A stretch of DNA of 64,000 bases from Pseudopedobacter sp044361595 (GCA_044361595.1 JBIKIN010000003.1:132170-196169), one strand, 5' to 3'. Numbered from the stretch's first letter, positions 1 to 8,862 are shown. The notes: generated from the letters alone by a model not told the origin. Numbers and translations: made by a program.

Positions 1-2
1 GG

Positions 3-206
3 CATCAAAAAAACTACTTTCAAAACATGGTAAAGAGTAGCTCTAACAACTTTTATTTAGCCATGATACCATTTAGTTTAATTGCATTAGCGGCTTTTGC
101 AGCTTATCTGTATTTTTTCCAATTCCATATCGGCGGAGCATTTATACTATTATCTTTAATTACTTTGCCACACGTTTTAGTAACTCATAGCCAATACAAG
201 CACTAA
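3..206 (+). CDS. C-terminal fragment, probable Brp/Blh family carotenoid oxygenase
   Basis: An open frame enters from the left edge and stops at 204-206, giving about 67 residues. It holds two hydrophobic segments and ends with ITLPHVLVTHSQYKH. A late LPHxLV motif after membrane helices resembles the C-terminus of the Brp/Blh beta-carotene 15,15'-dioxygenase family, membrane enzymes that cleave beta-carotene to retinal. This is a family inference from a short tail; another polytopic membrane protein with a similar ending is possible. The start and catalytic part lie outside the window. Confidence 0.5.
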   Translation, partial: HQKNYFQNMVKSSSNNFYLAMIPFSLIALAAFAAYLYFFQFHIGGAFILLSLITLPHVLVTHSQYKH

Positions 207-417
207 TAAAGAGCCCATTAAGTATTAAAAATCATCGTTTTAAGACTTAAATTGAATGATATTCATAAATGAATATTCGTACTTGCCTATCATTAATAAC
301 ATTTCATTATTCTTTAATAGTTGTAAACTAATCAATAATCACTATTGGCTCAAACTCAACCTATTCATAATCAATAAATATCATTAAAAAATACTTTTTA
401 TTATAAATATGTATTCT

Positions 418-425
418 TACCTTTG
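418..425 (+). promoter_or_regulatory. -7 promoter element of rpsA
   Basis: TACCTTTG matches the Bacteroidota -7 consensus TAnnTTTG and lies 40 bp before the rpsA start. No clear TTG is found 17-19 bp upstream, so the -33 half is weak. The leader between them carries GGAG 10-15 bp before the ATG, one of the few Shine-Dalgarno-like sequences in the window. Confidence 0.5.
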
Positions 426-465
426 CAGTCCCTAAAAGCAAGGGAAAAAGGAGACAAATTAATTA

Positions 466-2412
466 ATGGCAAAAAAACAAGTAGCAGAGAAGGAGTTAAA
501 AGCTAAAGAAGCCGAACTTCAAGACACTGAGAAAAAAGTAAAAGAGGTATTTGAATCAGAAGCTGATTCAATATCTATCGACGAGATTAAATCTAAGTCG
601 AAAGTAGCAGACCCAGAAGATTTTGATTGGGACGCAGACGAAAAAATGTTTGGTAATTACAGCAAAGCCGAACGTGAAAAAATGGAAGAAATGTACTCAG
701 GTACTTTCAATTCTGTAACTAAAGGAGAAATTATTTCTGGTGTTGTAGTAACCATTAATAGCAAAGACGTGGTATTAAATATTGGATTTAAATCTGATGG
801 TTTAGTAGCCGTTAACGAATTCCGTGACATGCCTGATTTGAAAAAAGGAGACATTGTTGACGTATTTGTTGAACAAAGAGAAGATGAAAATGGCCAGTTA
901 GTATTATCACGTAAGAGAGCTAAAACACAACGCTCTTGGGAAATGATTAACGAGGCTTTAGAAAACGATACAATCATCAATGGTTTTGTAAAGAGCCGTA
1001 CAAAAGGTGGTTTAATTGTAGATATTATTGGTGTTGAGGCTTTCCTTCCAGGATCGCAAATTGACATTAAGCCAATTAGAGATTACGATGTTTACGTAGG
1101 TAAAACTATGGAATTTAAGGTAGTTAAAATTAACCACGAATTCAAAAACGTTGTAGTTTCTCATAAAGTTCTTATCGAGGACGATTTAGAAAGCCAAAAG
1201 GTTGAAATCGTTTCTAAATTAGAAAAAGGACAAGTATTAGAAGGAACTGTTAAAAACATTACTGATTTTGGTGTATTCATTGATTTAGGTGGTGTTGACG
1301 GTTTATTACACATTACCGATATTTCATGGGGTCGTATAGATCACCCAAGAGAAGTATTATCATTAGATGAAAAAGTAAACGTAGTAGTTTTAGATTTTGA
1401 TGATGAGAAAAAACGTATTGCATTAGGTTTAAAACAACTTTCTGCACATCCTTGGGAATCTTTAGATACTAAATTAGAAGTAGGTTCTAAAGTAAAAGGT
1501 AAGATTGTAACTGTAGCAGACTATGGTGCTTTCTTAGAAATTATCCCTGGAGTAGAAGGTTTAATTCACGTTTCTGAAATGTCTTGGTCTCAAAACTTAC
1601 GTAACCCACAAGAGTTTATGAAGACTGGTGACGAAGTTGAAGCTTTAGTTTTAACTTTAGACAGAGAAGAACGCAAAATGTCTTTAGGTATTAAGCAATT
1701 AACTCCAGATCCTTGGGAGAAAGCAGCAGAAAGATATCCTGTAGGTAGCAAACATAAAGCAGTAGTTAAAAATATGACTAACTTTGGAGTGTTTGTTGAA
1801 ATAGAAGAAGGAATTGACGGGTTAATCCACATTTCTGATCTTTCTTGGTCTAAGAAAGTGAACCATCCTAATGAATTTACAAAAGTAGGCGAAGAGTTAG
1901 ATACAGTTGTATTAGAGCTTGATGTTGAAAACCGTAAATTAAGTTTAGGTCACAAGCAGTTAGAAGAAAATCCTTGGGAAACTTTTGAAAGCATCTTCAC
2001 TATGGATTCTATCCACGAAGGTACTGTTACTAAAGTAACTGATAAAGGAGCGATTATTGCTTTACCTTACGGTGTTGAAGGTTTCGTACCATCTAAGCAC
2101 TTAGCTAAAGAAGACGGAACAACTTTAAAAGCAGAAGAAACTTCAGAATTCAAAATTATCGAGTTCAATAAAGACGCTAAGCGTATTGTAGTATCTCATG
2201 CCCGTATTTGGGAAGAGGTAAAAGCAGAAGCAGTAGCAGAAGAAAGAGCTAATAAGAAAAAAGAAGCAACTGCAGCAAATGCATCTGTTAAAAAAGTGAA
2301 AGATTCTGTAGAGAAATCTACTTTAGGTGATTTAGACGTGTTATCTCAACTTAAAGATAAGTTAGAAGGTGATGCAAAAAAAGCAGCTAAGAAAAAATTA
2401 GAATCTAAATAA
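466..2412 (+). CDS. rpsA: 30S ribosomal protein S1
   Basis: This protein binds mRNA on the 30S subunit and helps translation initiation. It has 648 residues: a charged N-terminal extension of about 80 residues, six consecutive S1 (OB-fold) repeats with recurring GVFVEI/GxDGLIHISD signatures, and a Lys/Ala-rich C-terminal tail. The middle repeats (about 255-510) are the most regular, each ending in LGxKQL-(S/T/E)-x-(H/D/N)PWE. The acidic N-terminal extension is usual in Bacteroidota S1. It is expressed singly from its own promoter and closed by a strong hairpin terminator. The antisense frames inside it are shadows. Confidence 0.97.
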   Translation: MAKKQVAEKELKAKEAELQDTEKKVKEVFESEADSISIDEIKSKSKVADPEDFDWDADEKMFGNYSKAEREKMEEMYSGTFNSVTKGEIISGVVVTINSKDVVLNIGFKSDGLVAVNEFRDMPDLKKGDIVDVFVEQREDENGQLVLSRKRAKTQRSWEMINEALENDTIINGFVKSRTKGGLIVDIIGVEAFLPGSQIDIKPIRDYDVYVGKTMEFKVVKINHEFKNVVVSHKVLIEDDLESQKVEIVSKLEKGQVLEGTVKNITDFGVFIDLGGVDGLLHITDISWGRIDHPREVLSLDEKVNVVVLDFDDEKKRIALGLKQLSAHPWESLDTKLEVGSKVKGKIVTVADYGAFLEIIPGVEGLIHVSEMSWSQNLRNPQEFMKTGDEVEALVLTLDREERKMSLGIKQLTPDPWEKAAERYPVGSKHKAVVKNMTNFGVFVEIEEGIDGLIHISDLSWSKKVNHPNEFTKVGEELDTVVLELDVENRKLSLGHKQLEENPWETFESIFTMDSIHEGTVTKVTDKGAIIALPYGVEGFVPSKHLAKEDGTTLKAEETSEFKIIEFNKDAKRIVVSHARIWEEVKAEAVAEERANKKKEATAANASVKKVKDSVEKSTLGDLDVLSQLKDKLEGDAKKAAKKKLESK

Positions 2413-2433
2413 GCTTTTCTAAGCATAAATAAC

Positions 2434-2468
2434 AAATCCCCTGATTTTAATCAATCAGGGGATTTTTT
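2434..2468 (+). terminator. rpsA intrinsic terminator
   Basis: A perfect 13-bp stem (AAATCCCCTGATT with AATCAGGGGATTT) and a 6-nt loop run into a T tract, starting 22 bp after the rpsA stop. It is a textbook intrinsic terminator. Confidence 0.9.
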
Positions 2469-2535
2469 TGTTTGCAGATTTTGAGTTTGATGATTATTTA
2501 GCTAACAGAATAACTTTAAGTTTAGACTCGGAGTC

Positions 2536-2834
2536 TCATCCTGAACTTGTTTCAGGATCTTACTTGTAGATTAAAACTTATATGATGAGATACTGATTAG
2601 CCAGCTGGCTAATAGCAGGACTGTATGGTCTGAGACGTAGAGTCATCCTGAACTTGTTTCAGGATCTTACTTGTAGATTAAAACTTATTTGATGAGATAC
2701 TGATTAGCAAGATCGATAACAGCAGGACTGTATGGTCTGTCTTAGAGTCATCCTGAACTTGTTTCAGGATCTTACTAGTAGATTAAAACTTATATAATGA
2801 GATGCTGATTAGCAAGCTGGCTAACAGCAGGACT
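2536..2834. repeat. Three tandem 105-107 bp repeats, each carrying a REP-like hairpin
   Basis: Units start at 2536, 2643 and 2748 and are nearly identical. Each begins with TCATCCTGAAC..TTTCAGGATC, an inverted repeat with 8-bp arms (ATCCTGAA/TTCAGGAT) and a 5-nt loop, followed by a conserved stretch about TAGATTAAAACTTAT and ending in GCAGGACT. The units differ at scattered single bases and at the short spacer after GCAGGACT. No ORF runs through them. They fill the space between the rpsA terminator and the 3' end of the Anbu gene. Confidence 0.9.
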
Positions 2835-2849
2835 ATTGAATGAAAAAAC

Positions 2850-3587
2850 CTAAATCTTTTCTTGATCTTCCTCCTTCAACAAATTATCCATCCAATCTTC
2901 AGATAATTCTTTAACAGAATCTTTTAAATGTTCTGCCCATTCTACAGAAATATATTTTAAATCGTTATAGCTAAATCGTTGCTCAACCATTTCAAAAGTA
3001 CCTGTTTTATAAAGTACTATATCTAATGGATAACCTACATCGCTAGCAGAAACCCGAGTAGAGTCAAAAGATAAAAAACCAGCTTTAAGCGCATCTCTTA
3101 AGGGAGAATCGTAACTAATTACCCGATTTAAAATTGGCTGACCGTAACCTGCATTACCTATGATAGCAAATGGTGTAGCCTCTCCTATTTCTATCCAATT
3201 TCCTTGGGGGTATAATAAAAACAACTTATGTGTATCATCATCGGCTAACTGCCCACCTACTAAAGCATGTAAATCAAAAAATAAACCCGAGGCCTTTAGC
3301 GCCTCTTTATCCTCGCTTGCAACCCTTCGTAACTGCTCACAAAAAGCATTTACTGCTTTATACATTTTGTTGTATGTGAATTCCTTTTCAGAAATTGCTT
3401 CTTCAAAATAGGTTAATGCTTTATCTCTAACAGATCTCAACCCTGAAGTCATTAAGAACAAACTGTTTTTACCAATTTGGTGGGTGGTGATTTTTTTTGA
3501 AGTTGTAGTATTAGTACCAGAAGTTATACGAGTATCTGCCAAGGCAACAATACCTGTTTTAACTTTAATTCCTAAACAAAATGTCAT
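2850..3587 (-). CDS. Anbu-type proteasome-like peptidase
   Basis: It belongs to the bacterial proteasome beta-subunit-like family COG3484 (Anbu), relatives of HslV and 20S beta subunits that assemble into open rings; the cellular substrate is not established. The 245-residue length is typical. The N-terminus MTFCLGIKVKTGIVALADTR matches the family's MTYCxG...SDSR start; removing Met would expose Thr as the nucleophile, and Asp18 and Lys32 are in plausible active-site positions. It is transcribed divergently from a transglutaminase-DUF2126 gene, a known genomic partner of Anbu. A clear promoter lies just upstream. Confidence 0.9.
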   Translation of the reverse strand: MTFCLGIKVKTGIVALADTRITSGTNTTTSKKITTHQIGKNSLFLMTSGLRSVRDKALTYFEEAISEKEFTYNKMYKAVNAFCEQLRRVASEDKEALKASGLFFDLHALVGGQLADDDTHKLFLLYPQGNWIEIGEATPFAIIGNAGYGQPILNRVISYDSPLRDALKAGFLSFDSTRVSASDVGYPLDIVLYKTGTFEMVEQRFSYNDLKYISVEWAEHLKDSVKELSEDWMDNLLKEEDQEKI

Positions 3588-3898
3588 TATAAATAAGGTT
3601 ATTTAGCAAACTTATCAAAATATAACAAAACGCAAGAAGAAAAGTCTACAAAATTAAAGACAAAAAAATGTTAAGAAAACCCCAAATAACAAATATTCTA
3701 AATATAAAATCATTAAATATTAATCATTTATAACTATTTTAGAATAATTATTATCAATTAAATAAAATAAACACCAAAAGCTTCTTGATTTTTTTCAAAT
3801 TCATAAATTTCAACTTAAATCCTAAGCTCAGTTTCAAATCTTTTAACTTGCATACATTAGAATTTAGCTTTTCTTCCCATCAATAAATTAAATAAAAT
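3588..3898. other. Divergent intergenic region between the Anbu and transglutaminase genes
   Basis: This very AT-rich 311-bp spacer separates two divergent genes. A good minus-strand promoter lies at its left end. On the plus side only a weak TTG..TAGCTTTT (3848-3872, 14-bp spacing) is visible. I find no RNA gene or operator palindrome. Confidence 0.6.
3607..3635 (-). promoter_or_regulatory. Promoter of the Anbu gene
   Basis: Read on the minus strand, TTG (3635-3633), an 18-bp spacer and TAAGTTTG (3614-3607) match the Bacteroidota TTG-N17-19-TAnnTTTG consensus exactly. Transcription would begin near 3600, giving a leader of roughly 12 nt before the start at 3587. Confidence 0.7.
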
Positions 3899-6800
3899 AT
3901 GGCCATACATGCGGCAATTAAACATAGTACTGGTTATAAGTATAATAAAGCGATTGCAGTTTCGCCACAAGTAATCAGACTTAGGCCTGCACCACATGCT
4001 CGCACACCAATATTAGCATATTCATTAAAAATTACTCCGGCAAACCATTTCATCAATTGGCAACAAGACCCATTTGGTAATTATTTAGCTCGAATTGTTT
4101 TTCCGGATAAAATAACCGAGTTTAAAGTTGATGTAGAGGTTGTTGCAGAAATGAAGGTGATTAATCCCTTTGATTTTTTTACAGAAAAATATGCAGCTAA
4201 CTTTCCGTTTGACTATTCAGAAGATTTAAAAAAAGAGTTAACGCCATATTTTGAAGTTAAAGATGATAGCGATACTTTAAACCATTGGGTAGAAAATATA
4301 AAATCTTTTTTTGGCCGAAGCACCATAGATTTTTTAGTTGCGGTAAATAGCAAATTATACCGCGATGTAAATTACACCATACGCTTAGAACCCGGCATAC
4401 AAACACCAGAAGAAACTTTAGGCAAAGCATTAGGCTCTTGTAGAGACTCTGCTTGGGTTTTAGTACAAGCATTACGTAAAATTGGATTAGCCACTAGGTT
4501 TGTATCTGGTTATTTAATTCAGCTAAAGCCCGATAAAAAATCTATAGATGGAGCATCAGGACCTGAGGAGGATTTTACCGATTTACATGCTTGGTGCGAA
4601 GTATTTATTCCGGGTGCCGGCTGGGTAGGCTTAGACGCTACATCAGGATTATTTGCTGGCGAAGGTCATATTCCGCTTTGTTGCACTCCAGATCCTTCTA
4701 GCGCATCTCCAATTACTGGATTTACAGAACCGGCCGAAGTAGAATTTAGTTTTTCTAACAGAGTATATCGAATCCATGAAGACCCAAGAGTTACAAAACC
4801 TTATTCTGATAGCCAATGGGATAAAATTTATGCATTAGGCGAACAGGTAGAAAATGAATTGATAGCGGGAGATGTACGTTTAACCATGGGAGGCGAACCT
4901 ACTTTTGTAGCTAAAGACGACATGGAAAGTGAACAATGGAATACCGAGCCTGACGGGGAAGAAAAAAGAAATAAGGCATATGCTTTAGCTCAACATTTAA
5001 ATCAAGCTTTTAGCGGTGGAAAAGGTTTAATCCATATCGGACAAGGAAAATGGTACCCCGGCGAACCTATTCCTAGATGGCAATATGGCATTTATTGGCG
5101 TAAAGATGGTTTACCATTAGTAGCAAAACCAAATGTTTATGCAAACCCTAATCAAGAATATAAATACACATTTAAACATGCAGATGACCTTTTAGCAAAC
5201 ATCACGCATAAACTTAAGCTACCACAAAAAAACGTTCAACCTGCCTACGAGGATATTTACTATTATTTATGGCAAGAAGACAAGTTGCCAATAAACATCA
5301 ATCCCTTAAGAGTTAATGTTAATGATAGCTTAGAGCGTACTACACTTTCTAAAGCCCTTAAAAGTGGGTTAAATAACCCCATTGGATTTGTGCTGCCTTT
5401 AGAATATAACTTTGAAATAAATAGCTGGTTGAGTTGTGCGTGGGAGTTTAGACAACATCAACTATTCTTAATTCCTGGTAACTCGCCTATGGGATTAAGA
5501 TTACCCTTAAAATCTTTACCAGAAATGGTAGCTGCACAACGCCAAAAAGAAGTTGAGCGTAGCCCTTTCGAAACCTTAGAAAATTTACCTAACTATCATC
5601 CTGATTTTAAGGATGACGTAATAAAAGCTAAAAATTTAGATAAAATTCCGGAAGAATGGCTTTTCCCAAAAGAGCTACAAGAAAATGAAGAGGAAGAAAA
5701 AGAGGACGAGTTTTTTGTCGTAAAAAAGAAAAAAGAGGAAAAAGATACTTTTGAACCCGAGTACAGAACGGTTACCATCAAAACCGCATTAGGTGTCGAA
5801 GCTAGAGATGGTAGTCTGTATGTTTTCTTTCCTCCCTTAAAACATATCGAGCATTATTTAGAGCTTTTGGCTTTAGTTGAAGAAACTGCTGATGAATTGA
5901 ATTTAAAAATTGTGATAGAGGGATATACTCCGCCTAGTGACAATAGGATTGAAAAATTAGTAGTCACACCCGATCCTGGTGTGGTAGAAGTAAACATTCA
6001 TCCAGCTAAAACATGGAATGAAACCCTTTTTAATTATAAAATACTTTTTGAGAGTGCAGAGAAAGTAGGTTTAGGTACCGAGAAATTTATGCTTGACGGC
6101 AGGCATATTGGCTCCGGTGGAGGGCACCATATTACTTTAGGTGGTATAACTCCAGCAGATAGCCCCCTGCTTCGCCGACCAGATGTTTTAAAGAGTTTCT
6201 TAATTTTTTGGCAAAATCACCCGGGATTATCCTATTTATTTTCCACAGCTTTTATTGGCCCTACAAGTCAGGCGCCAAGGATAGATGAAGGTATGCCCGA
6301 TAAATTGTATGAGTTAGAAATTGCCTTAAATCAGATAAATAAAGACGAGGAAACACCTTTTTGGTTAACTGATAGGTTGTTACGCAATTTATTAACAGAT
6401 ATCACAGGAAATACGCACCGAGCAGAGTTTTGTATCGATAAATTATACTCACCAGATTCGCAAACAGGCCGTTTAGGAATTTTAGAATTTAGAGCCTTTG
6501 AAATGCCCCCTGATGAAAGAATGTGCTTAGTACAATTATTATTGGTACGTACGTTATTTGCTTGGTTTTGGAAAAAACCCTACGATAATAAGTTGATAAG
6601 ATGGGGAACAGAATTGCATGATAAGTTTATGCTACATCATTATATCAAAGAAGATTTATTGGATATATGCGAACAACTCAATCAAGATGGTTATCATTTT
6701 GACCCAGAGTGGCTTGAACCATTCTTCGAATTTAGATTCCCAATGGTAGGCGCTATTCAACAAAAAGGCATCGGTTTATTATTGCGTACAGGTATAGAAC

Positions 6801-7369
6801 CTTGGCAGGTTTTGGGCGAAGAAATGTCTAGCAATGGTACTGCTCGTTTTGTAGATTCATCAGTAGAGCGAATAGAAGTTAAAGTTAGTGGAATCAACGA
6901 AGAGCGTTACGCCATTTTATGTAACCAAATGCGGGTTCCTTTAAGGGCAACTGGTAAAAACGAAGAGTTTGTGGCTGGTATAAGATATAAAGCTTGGGCG
7001 CCACCATCAGCATTGCATCCTACTTTACCCGTAGATGTTCCTTTAGTGTTTGATATTTATGACTTATGGAATAAAAAATCGGTAGGTGGTTGTACTTACT
7101 ATGTTTCGCACCCAGGCGGCAGAAGTTACGATACTTATCCTGTAAATGCTTATGAGGCAGAAGCAAGACGAGAAAGTAGATTTTTTAATTTCGGACATAC
7201 CCAAGGCGATGCAACAAACAATGTAGAAACTGTACAGCAAGAAATGAGCAAGGGCTATAGATATGTAAATCCAGAATACACTACAAATATTGTTTCTGTT
7301 CCAGAATTAAAGGTAGAGCCTGATAAAGAGTTCCCTTACACTTTTGATTTAAGAAAAAAGAGAAAATAA
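3899..7369 (+). CDS. Transglutaminase-like / DUF2126 fusion protein
   Basis: It is a large protein of 1156 residues. Residues 1-85 resemble the bacterial transglutaminase N-terminal domain. The papain-like transglutaminase core follows, with Cys181 (LGSCRDSAW), His230 (DLHAWCEV) and Asp246 (GLDATSG) forming a complete triad. Most of the rest (about 330-1120) is DUF2126. An acidic/lysine-rich linker sits near 600-625. In many bacteria such proteins are encoded beside Anbu, alpha-E (DUF403) and circularly permuted ATP-grasp genes and are proposed to act in synthesis or cleavage of amide-linked peptides. Only Anbu is seen here, divergently oriented. There is no signal peptide, so it is likely cytoplasmic. 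The exact substrate is unknown. Confidence 0.9.
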   Translation: MAIHAAIKHSTGYKYNKAIAVSPQVIRLRPAPHARTPILAYSLKITPANHFINWQQDPFGNYLARIVFPDKITEFKVDVEVVAEMKVINPFDFFTEKYAANFPFDYSEDLKKELTPYFEVKDDSDTLNHWVENIKSFFGRSTIDFLVAVNSKLYRDVNYTIRLEPGIQTPEETLGKALGSCRDSAWVLVQALRKIGLATRFVSGYLIQLKPDKKSIDGASGPEEDFTDLHAWCEVFIPGAGWVGLDATSGLFAGEGHIPLCCTPDPSSASPITGFTEPAEVEFSFSNRVYRIHEDPRVTKPYSDSQWDKIYALGEQVENELIAGDVRLTMGGEPTFVAKDDMESEQWNTEPDGEEKRNKAYALAQHLNQAFSGGKGLIHIGQGKWYPGEPIPRWQYGIYWRKDGLPLVAKPNVYANPNQEYKYTFKHADDLLANITHKLKLPQKNVQPAYEDIYYYLWQEDKLPININPLRVNVNDSLERTTLSKALKSGLNNPIGFVLPLEYNFEINSWLSCAWEFRQHQLFLIPGNSPMGLRLPLKSLPEMVAAQRQKEVERSPFETLENLPNYHPDFKDDVIKAKNLDKIPEEWLFPKELQENEEEEKEDEFFVVKKKKEEKDTFEPEYRTVTIKTALGVEARDGSLYVFFPPLKHIEHYLELLALVEETADELNLKIVIEGYTPPSDNRIEKLVVTPDPGVVEVNIHPAKTWNETLFNYKILFESAEKVGLGTEKFMLDGRHIGSGGGHHITLGGITPADSPLLRRPDVLKSFLIFWQNHPGLSYLFSTAFIGPTSQAPRIDEGMPDKLYELEIALNQINKDEETPFWLTDRLLRNLLTDITGNTHRAEFCIDKLYSPDSQTGRLGILEFRAFEMPPDERMCLVQLLLVRTLFAWFWKKPYDNKLIRWGTELHDKFMLHHYIKEDLLDICEQLNQDGYHFDPEWLEPFFEFRFPMVGAIQQKGIGLLLRTGIEPWQVLGEEMSSNGTARFVDSSVERIEVKVSGINEERYAILCNQMRVPLRATGKNEEFVAGIRYKAWAPPSALHPTLPVDVPLVFDIYDLWNKKSVGGCTYYVSHPGGRSYDTYPVNAYEAEARRESRFFNFGHTQGDATNNVETVQQEMSKGYRYVNPEYTTNIVSVPELKVEPDKEFPYTFDLRKKRK

Positions 7370-7376
7370 TTTTATG

Positions 7377-7404
7377 AGCCGCTATAATCAAAGCGGCTTT
7401 TTTT
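7377..7404 (+). terminator. Terminator after the transglutaminase-DUF2126 gene
   Basis: A 7-bp stem AGCCGCT/AGCGGCT with an 8-nt loop is followed by a run of T, 8 bp after the stop codon. Confidence 0.85.
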
Positions 7405-7539
7405 AATTAAAATAATCCGCTTTTTAATGATTAACTTGATAGAATTAAATTTCATCACATTGTGATCATCTATGCTTCTAATTAGATGATTTTTTTACAA
7501 GAATAAATTTCACGTTTAAATTTCAACTAAAAAGTAATC

Positions 7540-7674
7540 ATGAGCAAAGACAAAGGTGGCAAAAACGACAAAAAAGCCAAAAGTACAGAAAGTAGTAAAA
7601 CAAAATCAGATTATCAATCGGGCAAAGGGAAATCAAGTACAGATGCTGTAAATCCTTTTGCAAAGAAAAAGTAA
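7540..7674 (+). CDS. Small basic protein, 44 aa, unknown function
   Basis: ATG at 7540 opens a 44-codon frame starting MSKDKGGKNDKKAKS and ending NPFAKKK. It is rich in Lys, Ser, Gly and Asp, with no membrane segment or recognisable domain, and is probably disordered. Similar MSxDKGGKNxKK small proteins occur in Bacteroidota as far as I recall, which suggests a real gene. A T-run hairpin follows about 45 bp downstream. A longer frame that starts within its end (7658-7840) runs into the antisense metA region and is not credible. Confidence 0.6.
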   Translation: MSKDKGGKNDKKAKSTESSKTKSDYQSGKGKSSTDAVNPFAKKK

Positions 7675-7718
7675 TCAGACGATTTTAAACACATTTAGCA
7701 ATGTTAAAACATTGAAAA

Positions 7719-7752
7719 AACAGGATTCAACAAAAGAATTCTGTTTTTTTTT
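7719..7752 (+). terminator. Terminator after the 44-aa gene
   Basis: AACAGGATTC pairs with GAATTCTGTT (one G-T wobble) around a 7-nt loop and runs into nine T residues. It lies just before the 3' end of metA on the other strand. Confidence 0.7.
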
Positions 7753-7760
7753 GCTAAAAA

Positions 7761-8705
7761 TTAATTACTATTCTTTAAATCTCCTAAATGTTTCACATCA
7801 TTTAAATCGTAAGGAGTTTCTTGATACACAAAATAATTGAGCCAATTATTAAACAATAAATTGGCATGACTTGTCCAGCAAACAACCGGTGGGTTTTCAG
7901 GATTATTATCTTTATAATAATTGTATGGAACAGGAACGTCTATTCCCTTTTTGGTATCTCTTTGATATTCTTGATCCAAAGTTAAAGGAGCATATTCTGA
8001 ATGCCCTGTTAGGTAAAATTCTCTACCACCTCTAGAAGCAGCAATAGCTACGCCAGCTAAATCAGATTCTGACAGAATAGAGACATCGGGCTTATTTTCA
8101 AATTCGGTTTTAGCGATTGTGGTGTGTCTACTGTGAGGTATAAAAAATTCATCGTCAAACCCTCTAAATAATGGATAACCTTTATCAGTAACTTGATGTT
8201 TAAACACTCCTGATAATTTCTCTTTTAAAGGTGTTTTTTGGATTCCATAAAAATGATAGAGAGCCGCTTGAGATGCCCAGCAAATATAGAGCGTAGAAGT
8301 AACATGCGTTTTAGCCCAATCAAATATGGTGGTAATTTCTTTCCAATAGCTTACTTGCTCAAAATCTAGCATTTCTACGGGCGCACCAGTAATAATCATA
8401 CCATCGTAATAGTTATCTTTTACTTTGCTAAAACCCTTATAAAACTGCTGTAAATGCTTTTCTGATGTATTTTTAGAAGTATGAGAATCTAACCTTAAAA
8501 ACTCTACCTCTACTTGCAAAGGATTATTAGATAATAGCCTCACAAAATCTGTCTCTGTAGTAATTTTAATAGGCATCAGATTTAAAATCAACACTCGCAT
8601 AGGTCTAATATCTTGAATATTAGCCCTCAAATCACCCATCACAAAAATATTCTCTTTCTTTAAAAGCTCTATTGCTGGTAAATTATCTGGTATCTTAACT
8701 GGCAT
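7761..8705 (-). CDS. metA: Homoserine O-acyltransferase MetA, probably acetyl-CoA dependent
   Basis: The enzyme acylates L-homoserine in the first committed step of methionine synthesis. The 314-residue length, the opening MPVKIPDNLPAIELL and the catalytic cysteine at position 142 (YICWASQAAL) identify MetA; the His and Glu of the triad lie in the usual C-terminal part (TGHSEYAP). Residue 111 is Glu (TGAPVE). In this family Glu111 goes with acetyl-CoA use and Gly111, as in E. coli, with succinyl-CoA, so I predict O-acetyltransferase activity. A possible -7 box (TATTTTTG, 8743-8736) precedes the start. I see no SAM riboswitch. Confidence 0.93.
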   Translation of the reverse strand: MPVKIPDNLPAIELLKKENIFVMGDLRANIQDIRPMRVLILNLMPIKITTETDFVRLLSNNPLQVEVEFLRLDSHTSKNTSEKHLQQFYKGFSKVKDNYYDGMIITGAPVEMLDFEQVSYWKEITTIFDWAKTHVTSTLYICWASQAALYHFYGIQKTPLKEKLSGVFKHQVTDKGYPLFRGFDDEFFIPHSRHTTIAKTEFENKPDVSILSESDLAGVAIAASRGGREFYLTGHSEYAPLTLDQEYQRDTKKGIDVPVPYNYYKDNNPENPPVVCWTSHANLLFNNWLNYFVYQETPYDLNDVKHLGDLKNSN

Positions 8706-8826
8706 CTCTTTACGCTCTTATCCTAATTATTATCGCAAAAATAAAATAATTAAGCTAAGCATTTAAGAGTATTCTAAATTTTAACCTTAACCCGATAATT
8801 ATATTTTCTTAAGTTTAATAAAAATC

Positions 8827-8862
8827 AAAAAAGCCTTGATTTTTATCAAATCAAGGCTTTTT
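8827..8862 (-). terminator. pnp intrinsic terminator
   Basis: An inverted repeat built on AAAAAGCCTTGATTT and AAATCAAGGCTTTTT with a short loop lies 47 bp past the pnp stop. Its A/T flanks give a U tract in either direction, so it also shields metA. Confidence 0.88.

Noticed and set aside
657..1067. 136-codon antisense frame inside rpsA, and another at 1590-1832
   Set aside because: Both lie opposite strongly conserved S1 domains and have no family features; they are shadows created by the codon use of rpsA.
2536..2834. Possible CRISPR or minisatellite coding region
   Set aside because: Only three units with no unique spacers, stops in all frames and a hairpin in each; it fits an extragenic repeat.
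7658..7840. 60-codon plus-strand frame running into metA
   Set aside because: It overlaps the 44-aa gene's end and the metA 3' end and passes through a terminator; composition is not protein-like.
8706..8826. SAM riboswitch upstream of metA
   Set aside because: The leader is short and I see no multi-helix fold of the SAM-I, SAM-II or SAM/SAH type; only a -7-like box is visible.
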